DNA of 64,000 bases from Chloroflexi bacterium HGW-Chloroflexi-6 (GTDB lineage Bacteria > Chloroflexota > Anaerolineae > Anaerolineales > Villigracilaceae): NCBI GenBank assembly GCA_002840685.1, contig PHBU01000019.1, positions 1 through 64,000 on the forward strand. Reading direction: 5' to 3'. Both the position numbers and the translations under genes were made by a program. The notes beneath the pieces were generated by a model. It was not told where the DNA came from. It did no database searches and saw only the letters and a program-made list of their open reading frames with translations. Within the stretch, counting starts at the first letter, position 1, and the number at the start of each line of letters is the position of its first letter. Positions 8,788-16,418 of the stretch are shown in pieces.

Positions 8788-9159
8788 TTACGCTTCTTCG
8801 CTGGCGAGCCAGTCTTTTGCTTCGTCCAGGTGTTCGAACCTTTTTGGCAGATGCCCAACGAACTGGCCAAGCGAATCGAGAATAATGCGCCGGGCATAGT
8901 TGGATTCGATAACCAGGGCGCTTTTTCGAAAATAGGGAGCCGCCATTGGCGCGTTACTCATCAGCGTCAGCAAGGCGTTGTTGTTCAGGTGTGTGCCACG
9001 CAGGTCCGCTACTGCCAGAACTGAATTTTTTGGTTCAGCGCTCAGCAAGACAATCAGCGCTTCCAGTTCATTTTTGAGCGTGTCATAATCGTGGGTCAGG
9101 TTTGCGACGTTGATTAAGAGAAGCTTTTTCCCTTTATGTTCAATCCATTGCGATCTCAT
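8788..9159 (-). CDS. STAS/SpoIIAA-like small protein
   Basis: A 123-residue protein alternating strands and helices: KKLLLINVANL, then NSVLAVADLRGTHLN, then SALVIESNYARRIILDSL, then FEHLDEAKDWL at the C-terminus. This order resembles the SpoIIAA-like (STAS fold) family, whose DEAxxWL C-terminal helix is typical; members are lipid- or partner-binding rather than enzymatic. The ATG at 9159 is preferred over a TTG at 9180. It is a single gene ending in a strong terminator, and its partner is unknown. Confidence 0.6.
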   Translation of the reverse strand: MRSQWIEHKGKKLLLINVANLTHDYDTLKNELEALIVLLSAEPKNSVLAVADLRGTHLNNNALLTLMSNAPMAAPYFRKSALVIESNYARRIILDSLGQFVGHLPKRFEHLDEAKDWLASEEA

Positions 9160-9203
9160 TGCAATAATTATAAAGGACAAAACCGGAATTTTGGGCAGTA
9201 TTC

Positions 9204-10214
9204 TTAACCAAGAATATATTTATTGGTCAGGTAATAGCCGAGATTAATAAACAGGATGGCCGGGGCAACAATGGCTACGGTGCCAGGCAGGTTTTTCTCA
9301 AAGAGCAGTGCCAGGATCATGGCGGTGATTCCGTTTTGCTGGGCAAATGCCAGGTAAAAACGCTCAGCGCGGGGCAGTCCGTGGGTCAGCAGAAAGCCGA
9401 CAATGATTTGGGCCAGGATCGCTCCCAGCCCCAGGATCAGCCCGGAAAACCATGAAATTCCGTTGATGAGCAGGAATCCCAGCAGGAGCAGCGAGATGTA
9501 AAAAGCGCCCGAAATAATTTGGGGCAGTTTCCTGATCTCGGGGCGCAGAAAAAGCCCGATCAGGGCGATGCCGAGCATCCACTGGAAGGCGATTGCAATT
9601 CCGAAGCTTGTCCCTAATAAGAGCAGTTGAGCCAGCGGATGGTTCTTGACCTTGCGTGACAGAACGAATACCAGCCCGGCAAAGAGCAGGTTCTGGCCCA
9701 GACCCAGCGCGAAGGGCAGTGAAAGTTCGAGCAGGTTGGCGTTTGCGTTGTGCGGCAGGAAGAGATACAGCGCGTAAATCGAAAGCAGGACCGTCATCGG
9801 ATCGTCGAAAGAAGACCAGGCCCCCAGGATCGTTTGGGCGCGATCCGATAACTTTTGATCGCGCCCCTGGATCAGGTTTGCCACCGCGAGTGGGTCGATC
9901 TGGGCAACAGCCAGCCCGAGCAAAAAGGCGGTCAGTTTCCCTGTAAAAAGATAGAACAGCCCGCCGATGATCAACATTTTTAGCAAAACGCCGATGGTGA
10001 CAGCGCGCAAAACGATTTCGCGATGCGCGCTCAGTTCAGTGCGATGAATACCATAAACGCTGCCGTACAGTCCGATTGCCAGTAGGGTGTAGGTGAAAGG
10101 TTCGTACCAGGCTTGGGCCGGCAGGTCAGAAATATCCACCAGCGAGGCCAGGCCCAGACCGAGCAGCGCAGTAAGAAGGGGGTAGAGGATCTGCTTTCGA
10201 AAGGAGAGACTCAT
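9204..10214 (-). CDS. Cation:proton antiporter-like membrane protein
   Basis: A 336-residue polytopic protein with about ten membrane helices. Two polar motifs in membrane segments are diagnostic: AQIDPLAVANL near residue 104 and WSSFDDPMTVLL near 134. The latter resembles the ND/DD ion-binding pair of CPA-type Na+/H+ or K+/H+ antiporters. It lacks regulatory TrkA-type domains and is shorter than the usual 400 residues. Its ATG overlaps the stop of the upstream membrane gene by 4 bases, so the two are coupled. The transported ion cannot be told from sequence. Confidence 0.75.
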   Translation of the reverse strand: MSLSFRKQILYPLLTALLGLGLASLVDISDLPAQAWYEPFTYTLLAIGLYGSVYGIHRTELSAHREIVLRAVTIGVLLKMLIIGGLFYLFTGKLTAFLLGLAVAQIDPLAVANLIQGRDQKLSDRAQTILGAWSSFDDPMTVLLSIYALYLFLPHNANANLLELSLPFALGLGQNLLFAGLVFVLSRKVKNHPLAQLLLLGTSFGIAIAFQWMLGIALIGLFLRPEIRKLPQIISGAFYISLLLLGFLLINGISWFSGLILGLGAILAQIIVGFLLTHGLPRAERFYLAFAQQNGITAMILALLFEKNLPGTVAIVAPAILFINLGYYLTNKYILG

Positions 10215-10915
10215 TGATTTTCGAGACGGGCGATATGCTGTTCGGCGGTTTTTACCAGCGAGCGCATTTCAAGGTCGGCTGTGTTGTTGTCCATGCTGTC
10301 CTGATCGAGGGTGCCGCTGACAATATAACAGCGTTCGCTGATCTGGGTGTAGAACATGCCGCCTTTTTCCACATCGTACGTTGCGCGAAACAAAATACCC
10401 TGGTCGAGAGCTTTCATGCGCTCCCCGGCAGACTGGGTGAACTTATGCACTTCGCTGGTCAGCTCCCGAAAATATTTGGCCTGCTCCTCGACGCTGTGAT
10501 GAACGCGATGGTGCAGCAGGCGGCGCGAAAGCTGCTCATCGCTGATTGAATGGTAAAGTGTGTCTTTGTACATGCAGGCTGCAAAATCGAGGCCGCCGGG
10601 CAGGTTAACGTAGGCCTGCAAAATCTCGCGGATGGTGGCATATTTGCGGGTTTCGAGCAAATCGGTTTCCCTGGATTTTCTCTCCTGGGGCGTGCTGCGG
10701 TCAAAAATTTGGAACAGGCCTGAGACGACAACCATCGCGATGCCCAGCCCGAGCACGAAAGCGCTGAATTCGGTTACCCGCAGCACATGTGTGCCGTCGG
10801 GCAGGCGGACTTCGACCGCCTCGATCACAATCAAGGCAGCGCCAAGTATAAAAAACAAGACCGGGATGGGGCTGTTAAAACGCCTGGTCAACCAGGTACT
10901 AAGGGTTTCCCACAT
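10211..10915 (-). CDS. Membrane-anchored protein of unknown function, coupled to the antiporter
   Basis: A 234-residue protein. Two N-terminal membrane helices (about 15-33 and 47-68) precede a cytoplasmic domain of about 165 residues rich in charged helices, with no enzyme motif that I recognise. It contains paired-His stretches (LLHHRVHHS). The gene overlaps the antiporter start (ATGA), which suggests a stoichiometric partner or regulator of the antiporter. This is inference from gene order only. Confidence 0.6.
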   Translation of the reverse strand: MWETLSTWLTRRFNSPIPVLFFILGAALIVIEAVEVRLPDGTHVLRVTEFSAFVLGLGIAMVVVSGLFQIFDRSTPQERKSRETDLLETRKYATIREILQAYVNLPGGLDFAACMYKDTLYHSISDEQLSRRLLHHRVHHSVEEQAKYFRELTSEVHKFTQSAGERMKALDQGILFRATYDVEKGGMFYTQISERCYIVSGTLDQDSMDNNTADLEMRSLVKTAEQHIARLENQ

Positions 10916-11028
10916 AGATTAATGCTCCTGAACGAAAAGATTAGCCCGAATTATACGTCCAAAGGTTGTTTTCGTTCACAACACATGGACTTACGCGTCT
11001 GGCTGGGCCGGGGTTGCGATGGGAATCA

Positions 11029-11059
11029 AAAACTCGGAGATTTTCGTTCTCCGAGTTTT
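11029..11059. terminator. Bidirectional hairpin terminator
   Basis: AAAACTCGGAGA (11029-11040) and TCTCCGAGTTTT (11048-11059) pair perfectly over 12 bp. It lies downstream of the minus-strand UvrD-like helicase gene and upstream of the membrane protein gene at 10211-10915. Confidence 0.8.
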
Positions 11060-11083
11060 GCTTTTTCTTGTCCGAATATTGCC

Positions 11084-13330
11084 CTACTGGTTGCTTTCCA
11101 GCCACCCGGCCAGGGCCTGGACCGGGATGCAGGGCTGGGCGTCGCCCTGGCGGCCGGAGTTCCAGGTCAGGATCAGGTCGCGTTTGGCGCGGGTGATGGC
11201 AACGTACAGCAGGCGCAGGCGTTCGCGGCTGTAATCGACCCGCGCGCGCAGGCTGGCCGCGCCCTCTTCGTACCAGTCATATTCGCCGCTCGAGAAGAGT
11301 GCATTCAGTTGGGCCAGGGCCTCGGCTTCGAGGTTCAACCCGCTGCGCACGAACCACTTCTCAGAAATATAGCGGTCATAGGGCTGCAGGGAGGGGAAGT
11401 CGTAGTTGTTGACCGACATCAGGTAGACCCGGTCCCATTCGAGACCTTTGGCTTTGTGCATGGTGGTCACCACCACCTTGCCGCGATGTTTTTCAGGGTC
11501 GAAGCCCGAATCGTTTTCGGAAAAACCGATAAAGCGGCGTTCGTTTTTCGCGATGACCCCCAACTCGGCGGTCAGTTCGGGCAGGCGCCACTCGGGGTGG
11601 CCTTCGGCGGTCTGGCGCAGGACGAGTGCCAGCTTGTGCGCCAGGGCCAGATCGGCCGGCTCGCTGAAAAGTTCCTGGGCCAGGGTCAGGATCATCTGGT
11701 CGATGGGCAGCAGGGTTGTCCCCTGCCAGCGGCGGACAACTTCGCGGAAGGCGAGCAGTTCGAGCAGGATTTCATCTGCTGCTTCGGGGCCATTCAGGGC
11801 CAGTTCGGACTCCCCGACGCCTGCCAGCCATTCGCTGGTGTTTTCCAACGCCGGAAAGAGATACTCTTCGACCTTGCCTGCCTTGCGCAACAGCTCGGCG
11901 GCGCGGGTGTAAAGCCCCCTCTGTTGATCGTCTTCGCGCCAGGCGCGCCGCCAGACCTGGTAGGCCTTGGCCAGCTTGGAAGCGGAGGCCGGGTCTGACA
12001 GGTAGGTCAGCACATTGGCCAGCGCGCCGGCGGCCATGCGGGTGGTATTGGTGCTGTTGATCAGCTCGATATAGTCGATGTTGCGTTTTTTCAGGGCTTC
12101 GACCACTTCCACGCCGCGGGCGTTGCGCGGGACGAGCACGGCCACCGTCCAATCGGGGTGCTCGGGCAGCCATTTTTCGATCGATTTGGCGACCGATTCG
12201 ATCTCTTCGTCGGGGGTGTGCTTTTTGTTGACGATGCGGATCGCATCGGCCTCCGGAGCGGGATTCGGCTGCGGGTCGTCAGCGGCAGCGGGCTGGATGT
12301 AGGGCGTGCTGAGGGCATTCCGGCAGGCAGGCTCGGGGTGCGAAGCCGTCACCCAGTCGATCAACTGGTTCGCCAGATCAATGATGTGGGGCTGGGAACG
12401 CCCGGAAACGGGCAGCTCCTCCTTTTTATCCGCTTCATGGGCGATGAAATCTTTGAGCAGCTGCGGGTTGGCGGTGGTGAAGGTCTCGAAAATGGCCTGG
12501 TTGGGGTCGCCGACGCGCACCCAGTTGACGGCGATCTTGCGCAGGATCTCTTCCTGAATGCGGGACGAGTCCTGGGCTTCATCTTCGAGCACGTAGGGGA
12601 AGCGGTATTGCAGGCGGGCCAGGTAGTCGGGATCGGATTCGAGCACGTGCGCGGCCAGGCGGATCAGATCGTCAAAATCGACCGCGCCGCGATAGGCCAG
12701 GGCGCGCTGGTAGTCGGCGTAGATCTCGGCTCCCATGCGGGCCAGCGGCAGCTCAGGGGAGTCTGCCAGGCGAAGGCGGATGGTTTCGGGGGTCAGGCGG
12801 CGGTCCTTGGCCGAGCGGATGAAGGCCAGCGCCAGACCGTGGATCAGTTCGGGCAGTTGGCTGCGGCGCACCCAGTCGCGCTTGGAATCGTCGAGCGAGG
12901 CATCGAAATAGTCTTCGAGATCGTAAGGGTGCAAGGAAAGCCAGGCGTTGGCGGCCTCTTTGCGGATGAACTCGGCCTCGCGTTCGTCGATGATCTGGAA
13001 GTGCGCCTCCAGCCCGGCCAGGGAGGGTTTCTCGCGGACGATATCGTGCGCCAGCCCGTGCAGGGTGCGGACGCGGTATCCGAGATGCGGGATCAGCCCG
13101 CGCTGTTCGACCAACCCGCCGATGCGGTTGGCAAAATTATCGACGGCCGAGTTGACCAGGGTCACGATCAGCACTTCCTGGTCGATGTTGAGCACGCCGC
13201 TGGTGATGATCTGGGCGGCCAGGGCCGAGAGGGTAAAGGTCTTGCCTGCTCCTGGCACGGCAGAAATACCCATTTTCCCGCCGCGATAGCGCAGGATGGA
13301 GGTTTGAGAGGGGCGGAGGGTGAGGGTCAT
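11084..13330 (-). CDS. UvrD/PcrA-like superfamily 1 DNA helicase
   Basis: A 748-residue ATP-dependent 3'-5' helicase for repair or recombination. Walker A is PGAGKTFTL near residue 30. IHGLAHDIV-like motif Ib, LEDEAQDSS (motif II), VGDPNQAIF (motif III), motif V TTMHKAKGLEWDRVYL and motif VI LLYVAITRAKRDL are all present, so the motor looks intact. Length and motif order match UvrD-like proteins rather than RecB, and no nuclease domain follows. The ATG at 13330 is preferred over the one at 13399, because the longer form would overlap the lipoprotein gene at 13360 and adds non-homologous residues. Confidence 0.88.
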   Translation of the reverse strand: MTLTLRPSQTSILRYRGGKMGISAVPGAGKTFTLSALAAQIITSGVLNIDQEVLIVTLVNSAVDNFANRIGGLVEQRGLIPHLGYRVRTLHGLAHDIVREKPSLAGLEAHFQIIDEREAEFIRKEAANAWLSLHPYDLEDYFDASLDDSKRDWVRRSQLPELIHGLALAFIRSAKDRRLTPETIRLRLADSPELPLARMGAEIYADYQRALAYRGAVDFDDLIRLAAHVLESDPDYLARLQYRFPYVLEDEAQDSSRIQEEILRKIAVNWVRVGDPNQAIFETFTTANPQLLKDFIAHEADKKEELPVSGRSQPHIIDLANQLIDWVTASHPEPACRNALSTPYIQPAAADDPQPNPAPEADAIRIVNKKHTPDEEIESVAKSIEKWLPEHPDWTVAVLVPRNARGVEVVEALKKRNIDYIELINSTNTTRMAAGALANVLTYLSDPASASKLAKAYQVWRRAWREDDQQRGLYTRAAELLRKAGKVEEYLFPALENTSEWLAGVGESELALNGPEAADEILLELLAFREVVRRWQGTTLLPIDQMILTLAQELFSEPADLALAHKLALVLRQTAEGHPEWRLPELTAELGVIAKNERRFIGFSENDSGFDPEKHRGKVVVTTMHKAKGLEWDRVYLMSVNNYDFPSLQPYDRYISEKWFVRSGLNLEAEALAQLNALFSSGEYDWYEEGAASLRARVDYSRERLRLLYVAITRAKRDLILTWNSGRQGDAQPCIPVQALAGWLESNQ

Positions 13331-13359
13331 AGGAATATGGTCAGTTTTCAGAGAGAAAA

Positions 13360-13911
13360 TCACTTTTCCAATTTTATTATCGAAATGGCTCCCAGCCACT
13401 CACCACCATCTAGCGAGTATTTTCCATAATATTCTGTATCCGGGCTTGAAAACAATATCAGACCAAATTGCTGGATGTTCTCTCGCGATACTGTTAGTGT
13501 TCCTTCTGAACCGAACAAACTTATTTGCGCAAAATCGTAAATTTTTGCCCATTCGACAATGGCAGTCAGGCTAATTCTATTAGATCCCTGGTTATTTTCT
13601 TCCGTTGAAGTTAAAGGCAAATTTGCAATATCATCTTTTGAGAGAATTACCCAAGAGTTGTCAGGCAAAATGATCAGCAAGTCAACCACTTTTTCCATGA
13701 TGGGAATTTTTTGTCGTTCGACCATTTGGGTTTCCATGGCAACTGACGCTGATGCGGTTTGCGTGGCCAAAATTTCTATTAGGTTCATGGCCGATTCTGT
13801 TGTATCTGCATTTTGCGTTGAAGTTGAAGTATTAGCATTGCAGGATGTAAAAAGCAACATAAAACCGACGAGCAAAGTTATTATCAGAATCCTTGAATAT
13901 GTTTTGATCAT
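13360..13911 (-). CDS. Predicted lipoprotein, function unknown
   Basis: A 183-residue protein with a basic-hydrophobic signal peptide ending in LLFTSCNA. This is a lipobox, so it would be lipid-anchored at Cys24 on the outer face of the membrane. A Ser/Thr/Asn/Gln-rich stretch follows, then a small mixed domain with no motif that I recognise. Codon use and base composition are AT-richer than the flanking helicase gene. It lies directly upstream of the helicase on the same strand with a 29-base gap, but co-function is unlikely. Confidence 0.65.
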   Translation of the reverse strand: MIKTYSRILIITLLVGFMLLFTSCNANTSTSTQNADTTESAMNLIEILATQTASASVAMETQMVERQKIPIMEKVVDLLIILPDNSWVILSKDDIANLPLTSTEENNQGSNRISLTAIVEWAKIYDFAQISLFGSEGTLTVSRENIQQFGLILFSSPDTEYYGKYSLDGGEWLGAISIIKLEK

Positions 13912-13996
13912 TTTAGAATCTCGTTGTTGATAGTTCCTGAATTGAGTTTATTTTGCCCAGATAAAATGATAATACAGTTTCGCGTAAGGCATGCTG

Positions 13997-14434
13997 TTAA
14001 ACCGTCAGCGCCTTCTCAATTCGCCGGGCCATTTCCAAATGCGCGGTCTGGGCCTGGTGAAACGCATACCCGAACAACAGGCTCGGCGCTTGCATCGTAA
14101 TTTTGACTTGAATATGCAGTTCATCGCCATGCTGTGTCAGGGTTGTCTGGTTTGTGACCGTGGTGTTCGGCGATTGGAAGGCCTCGGTCAGGATTTCATC
14201 ATCCGTTACGCGCAAAATGTCAGCCCGGTAGCGGATTTTAAAGGCAAATGGTCCCCATTTGAGCTGGTCGGTAATCAAGTAGCGGCGCAAAACGCCTTGC
14301 GGGGCCTCGACCCGCTCAACGTGCATAATCAGCGGGTGCAGGTCGCTGTGCTGGTTGAATTCAGACAGCAAGCGGATGGCTTTTTGCGCTTCGCAGCGGG
14401 CAGTAATGTTGTAGGTGAAGGAATCTTGTGTCAT
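13997..14434 (-). CDS. SRPBCC/START-like small protein
   Basis: A 145-residue protein. It starts with an FTYNITARCEAQKAIRLLSE segment and ends in a long amphipathic helix (FHQAQTAHLEMARRIEKAL), the helix-grip layout of polyketide-cyclase/START-like proteins that hold hydrophobic ligands. TQHGDELHIQVKITM forms the edge strands. No ligand can be deduced. It sits 12 bases downstream of the lipoprotein gene at 14447-15601 and is probably co-transcribed with it. Confidence 0.65.
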   Translation of the reverse strand: MTQDSFTYNITARCEAQKAIRLLSEFNQHSDLHPLIMHVERVEAPQGVLRRYLITDQLKWGPFAFKIRYRADILRVTDDEILTEAFQSPNTTVTNQTTLTQHGDELHIQVKITMQAPSLLFGYAFHQAQTAHLEMARRIEKALTV

Positions 14435-14446
14435 TGCGAGGCGTTC

Positions 14447-15601
14447 CTAGGGTTGATTTTCGCTGTGTTCGGCGGATAAGGTTTGTAAATCAAAAGTATA
14501 CATCCCATCGTAGTTATTCCCATCCATAACACAAAACCAGACCAGGGATGATTTGAACTGGGTTGGGCTTGCCCATTCGCCAAAATGTTCGCCTTTTTTG
14601 AAGTTTGGATAATACTCAAGATCCGCCAGCAAGTTGGCAAATGCGTCTGTTCGATAGGTGCGCGTAACTTCCAACTTTCCATCCAATTCAAAGAAGACCA
14701 GTTCGAAGCCAGACATGCAAGCATCGAAATACCCGTCGCCTAGCAGAGCGGCAACGTAACGCCCATCCGGCGAAACCATGGCATGTTGTAATGGAAAATC
14801 AGCCTCGGTCAATGGGCGCAGCTCTCCGGTTTGGATGTTGGCCAGTAGCAACTCTCGTTCAATCCCGATTGTCGATGTGCCAATCTGTCCTGAATGGTCG
14901 CTGTTGGTGAAAACCAGGTGGATGTTATCCGGGAACCAGGTCATTTGGCTGATTTTAAGGGCGTTGAAAAGCTGGGCAACCACACCTTTTTTATCCCGGA
15001 TAACCACTGTGCTCTGGCGGTTTTCAAGAACTGCTTCGAATTCTTCATTTGGCGAGAGCAGGCGGATCGGGTTGGCCGGGCTGTCCTGGATGCTAAAGTT
15101 GCTTTCCCGAACGCCGGGGTCGGGCAGAAATTGAGGCCGGTTGTTGATGTAAAGGAGAACTTCATATTTGCCGGCAGGCAAGCCTGCATCGAAATCGTAA
15201 ATCGAGATATCGCTGATGGTGCCGTTTGCGCCGTATTGGTCAAAATCCCAGGGTTCTTCGCGCACCAGCCAGAGTTGATCGTTCAGGTACCACTCCCTGC
15301 GGACGGTTATTCCCGGTTTCATGTTGGTGTAATTCCAGATGGCGAAAATCTGTTCCGTGCCGGTTTCGAACTCGCGGGTTTCTGGCTGGTTTGGCCCGCT
15401 GGTGAAGCGCACGATGGGCTCGAAATACGGTTCAAAATATGGTGTTGGAATGGGTGTAATTGTTGTGGGCGGCGGGGTCGCTGTTTCAGCGGCGGTGGGC
15501 GCAGCGGTGGGGGTGACCTGCGGGTCGGCATTGGGTTGTCCGCAGCCGGAGAGTATCAATGAGATGGTGATGAATAGGAAGATGACAGTATTTCTTTTCA
15601 T
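14447..15601 (-). CDS. Lipoprotein with Pro/Thr linker and beta-propeller-like C-terminus
   Basis: A 384-residue protein with a lipobox LILSGCGQ (Cys20) and a Pro/Thr/Ala-rich spacer to about residue 55. A beta-sandwich region of about 120 residues follows, with WYLNDQLW and LPAGKYEVLLYINN. The C-terminal third has repeated strands such as MTWFPDNIHLVFTNSD and AMVSPDGRYVAALLGD that resemble TolB/WD-type propeller blades. It is likely an exported, cell-surface binding protein. The ligand is unknown. Confidence 0.65.
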   Translation of the reverse strand: MKRNTVIFLFITISLILSGCGQPNADPQVTPTAAPTAAETATPPPTTITPIPTPYFEPYFEPIVRFTSGPNQPETREFETGTEQIFAIWNYTNMKPGITVRREWYLNDQLWLVREEPWDFDQYGANGTISDISIYDFDAGLPAGKYEVLLYINNRPQFLPDPGVRESNFSIQDSPANPIRLLSPNEEFEAVLENRQSTVVIRDKKGVVAQLFNALKISQMTWFPDNIHLVFTNSDHSGQIGTSTIGIERELLLANIQTGELRPLTEADFPLQHAMVSPDGRYVAALLGDGYFDACMSGFELVFFELDGKLEVTRTYRTDAFANLLADLEYYPNFKKGEHFGEWASPTQFKSSLVWFCVMDGNNYDGMYTFDLQTLSAEHSENQP

Positions 15602-15681
15602 GGATGTTTCCTTGAAATAGGATGCTCTGTGATCTGCATGTCTTCATTATAGTATGCGATTGAGCGTCGAAAGGGTTTTCT

Positions 15682-15811
15682 TGCAGGGCGATTGCGTCTA
15701 AATCCGGTTTTGCTGTGATTTTGCAGATTCGCCAACGAGCTACCCACAGGGTGCTTTGCAAAAGCCTGGCTCATTACATGGGAGCCCTTTTGGGGCTAAA
15801 AGTACCAGTCT
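15682..15811 (+). repeat. Dispersed intergenic repeat, copy 2
   Basis: This is the plus-strand counterpart of the minus-strand repeat at 3299-3423, aligned end to end with a few small gaps. Its right boundary (around 15808-15811) coincides with the point where homology of the winged-helix gene to its family should begin. The repeat thus replaces that gene's normal start and leader. Confidence 0.75.
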
Positions 15812-16154
15812 GCTCGGATCAACTAATGCTGAAAGAGCCCTGAATTTCAACCAGGCGCGTGACGAGGGGTATGCCCGCGAGATTGCCCCGTTCTTTGAAA
15901 CTGACCTGTATGGCATCCAGAAACAACTCGACAAACTGGAAGTTGGGGGCATTCTTGTCAGCCGCAAGGTGGGGCGCACGCGCCTGTACGTTTTCAACCC
16001 GTGCTATCCCTTCCTGGCAGAACTGCAAGCCCTTCTGGCCAAAGCCCTGACCTTTTACCCAGAAATCATGCGCACAGACTTGACGATGAACCGTCGCCGT
16101 CCGCGCAGACGAGGAAAACCGGATGAAGCCAATCTCACAAATGACGCAGATTGA
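15756..16154 (+). CDS. Winged-helix protein of a nucleotidyltransferase pair, start probably lost
   Basis: From about 15810 the reading frame gives LLGSTNAERAL, then EGYAREIAPFF and IQKQLDKLEVGGILVSRKVGRTRLY. This is a winged-helix DNA-binding domain of the kind encoded beside nucleotidyltransferases in toxin-antitoxin-like loci. The only in-frame start to the left is a TTG at 15756 inside the dispersed repeat; the natural ATG should lie at about 15804, where the codon is ACC. So translation is doubtful. The basic C-terminus overlaps the next gene by 32 bases, an ancestral coupled arrangement. Whether it is still expressed is open. Confidence 0.5.
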   Translation: MQKPGSLHGSPFGAKSTSLLGSTNAERALNFNQARDEGYAREIAPFFETDLYGIQKQLDKLEVGGILVSRKVGRTRLYVFNPCYPFLAELQALLAKALTFYPEIMRTDLTMNRRRPRRRGKPDEANLTNDAD

Positions 16155-16311
16155 GTTAGCTGTCTATGTCCACGATCACTTGCGCCAACAGGGGATCGAC
16201 GTGGCGCTCTCAGGCGGCTCGGTGGTTCCTTTTTACAGCCACAACCTGTATGTTTCCAAAGATATCGACTTGGTCAATGTGGCTTTTATGTGCCAAGCCA
16301 GGCTGTGCTAA
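16123..16311 (+). pseudogene. Truncated nucleotidyltransferase (DUF6036-like) remnant
   Basis: Sixty-two codons give IELAVYVHDHLRQQGIDVAL, then SGGSVVPFYSHNLYVSKDIDLVN, the N-terminal part of a nucleotidyltransferase-like protein: the SGG and the KDIDL acidic pair of the catalytic site. The family normally runs well over 150 residues. After DLVN the frame turns into VAFMCQARLC and stops, so the rest is deleted. Together with the damaged winged-helix gene this is a dead two-gene locus. Confidence 0.65.
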
Positions 16312-16358
16312 AGTAGCCAGTACAGGTCGAATCCCGTTGGGATTGCAGCATTAAACAG

Positions 16359-16379
16359 CTTGATGACGTAATCATCAAG
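16359..16379 (+). terminator. Possible weak terminator hairpin
   Basis: CTTGATGA (16359-16366) and TCATCAAG (16372-16379) form a perfect 8-bp stem with a 5-base loop, followed by TAAAAATTT. The stem has low GC. It sits between the dead nucleotidyltransferase locus and the convergent ATPase gene. Confidence 0.4.
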
Positions 16380-16418
16380 TAAAAATTTCGTCAGAGCATC
16401 AAGGGTTAAACTGGCGAG

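Noticed and set aside
12158..13429. 423-codon open frame on the plus strand
   Set aside because: Antisense to the UvrD-like helicase, rich in Gly, Arg and Val as expected for a high-GC shadow frame.
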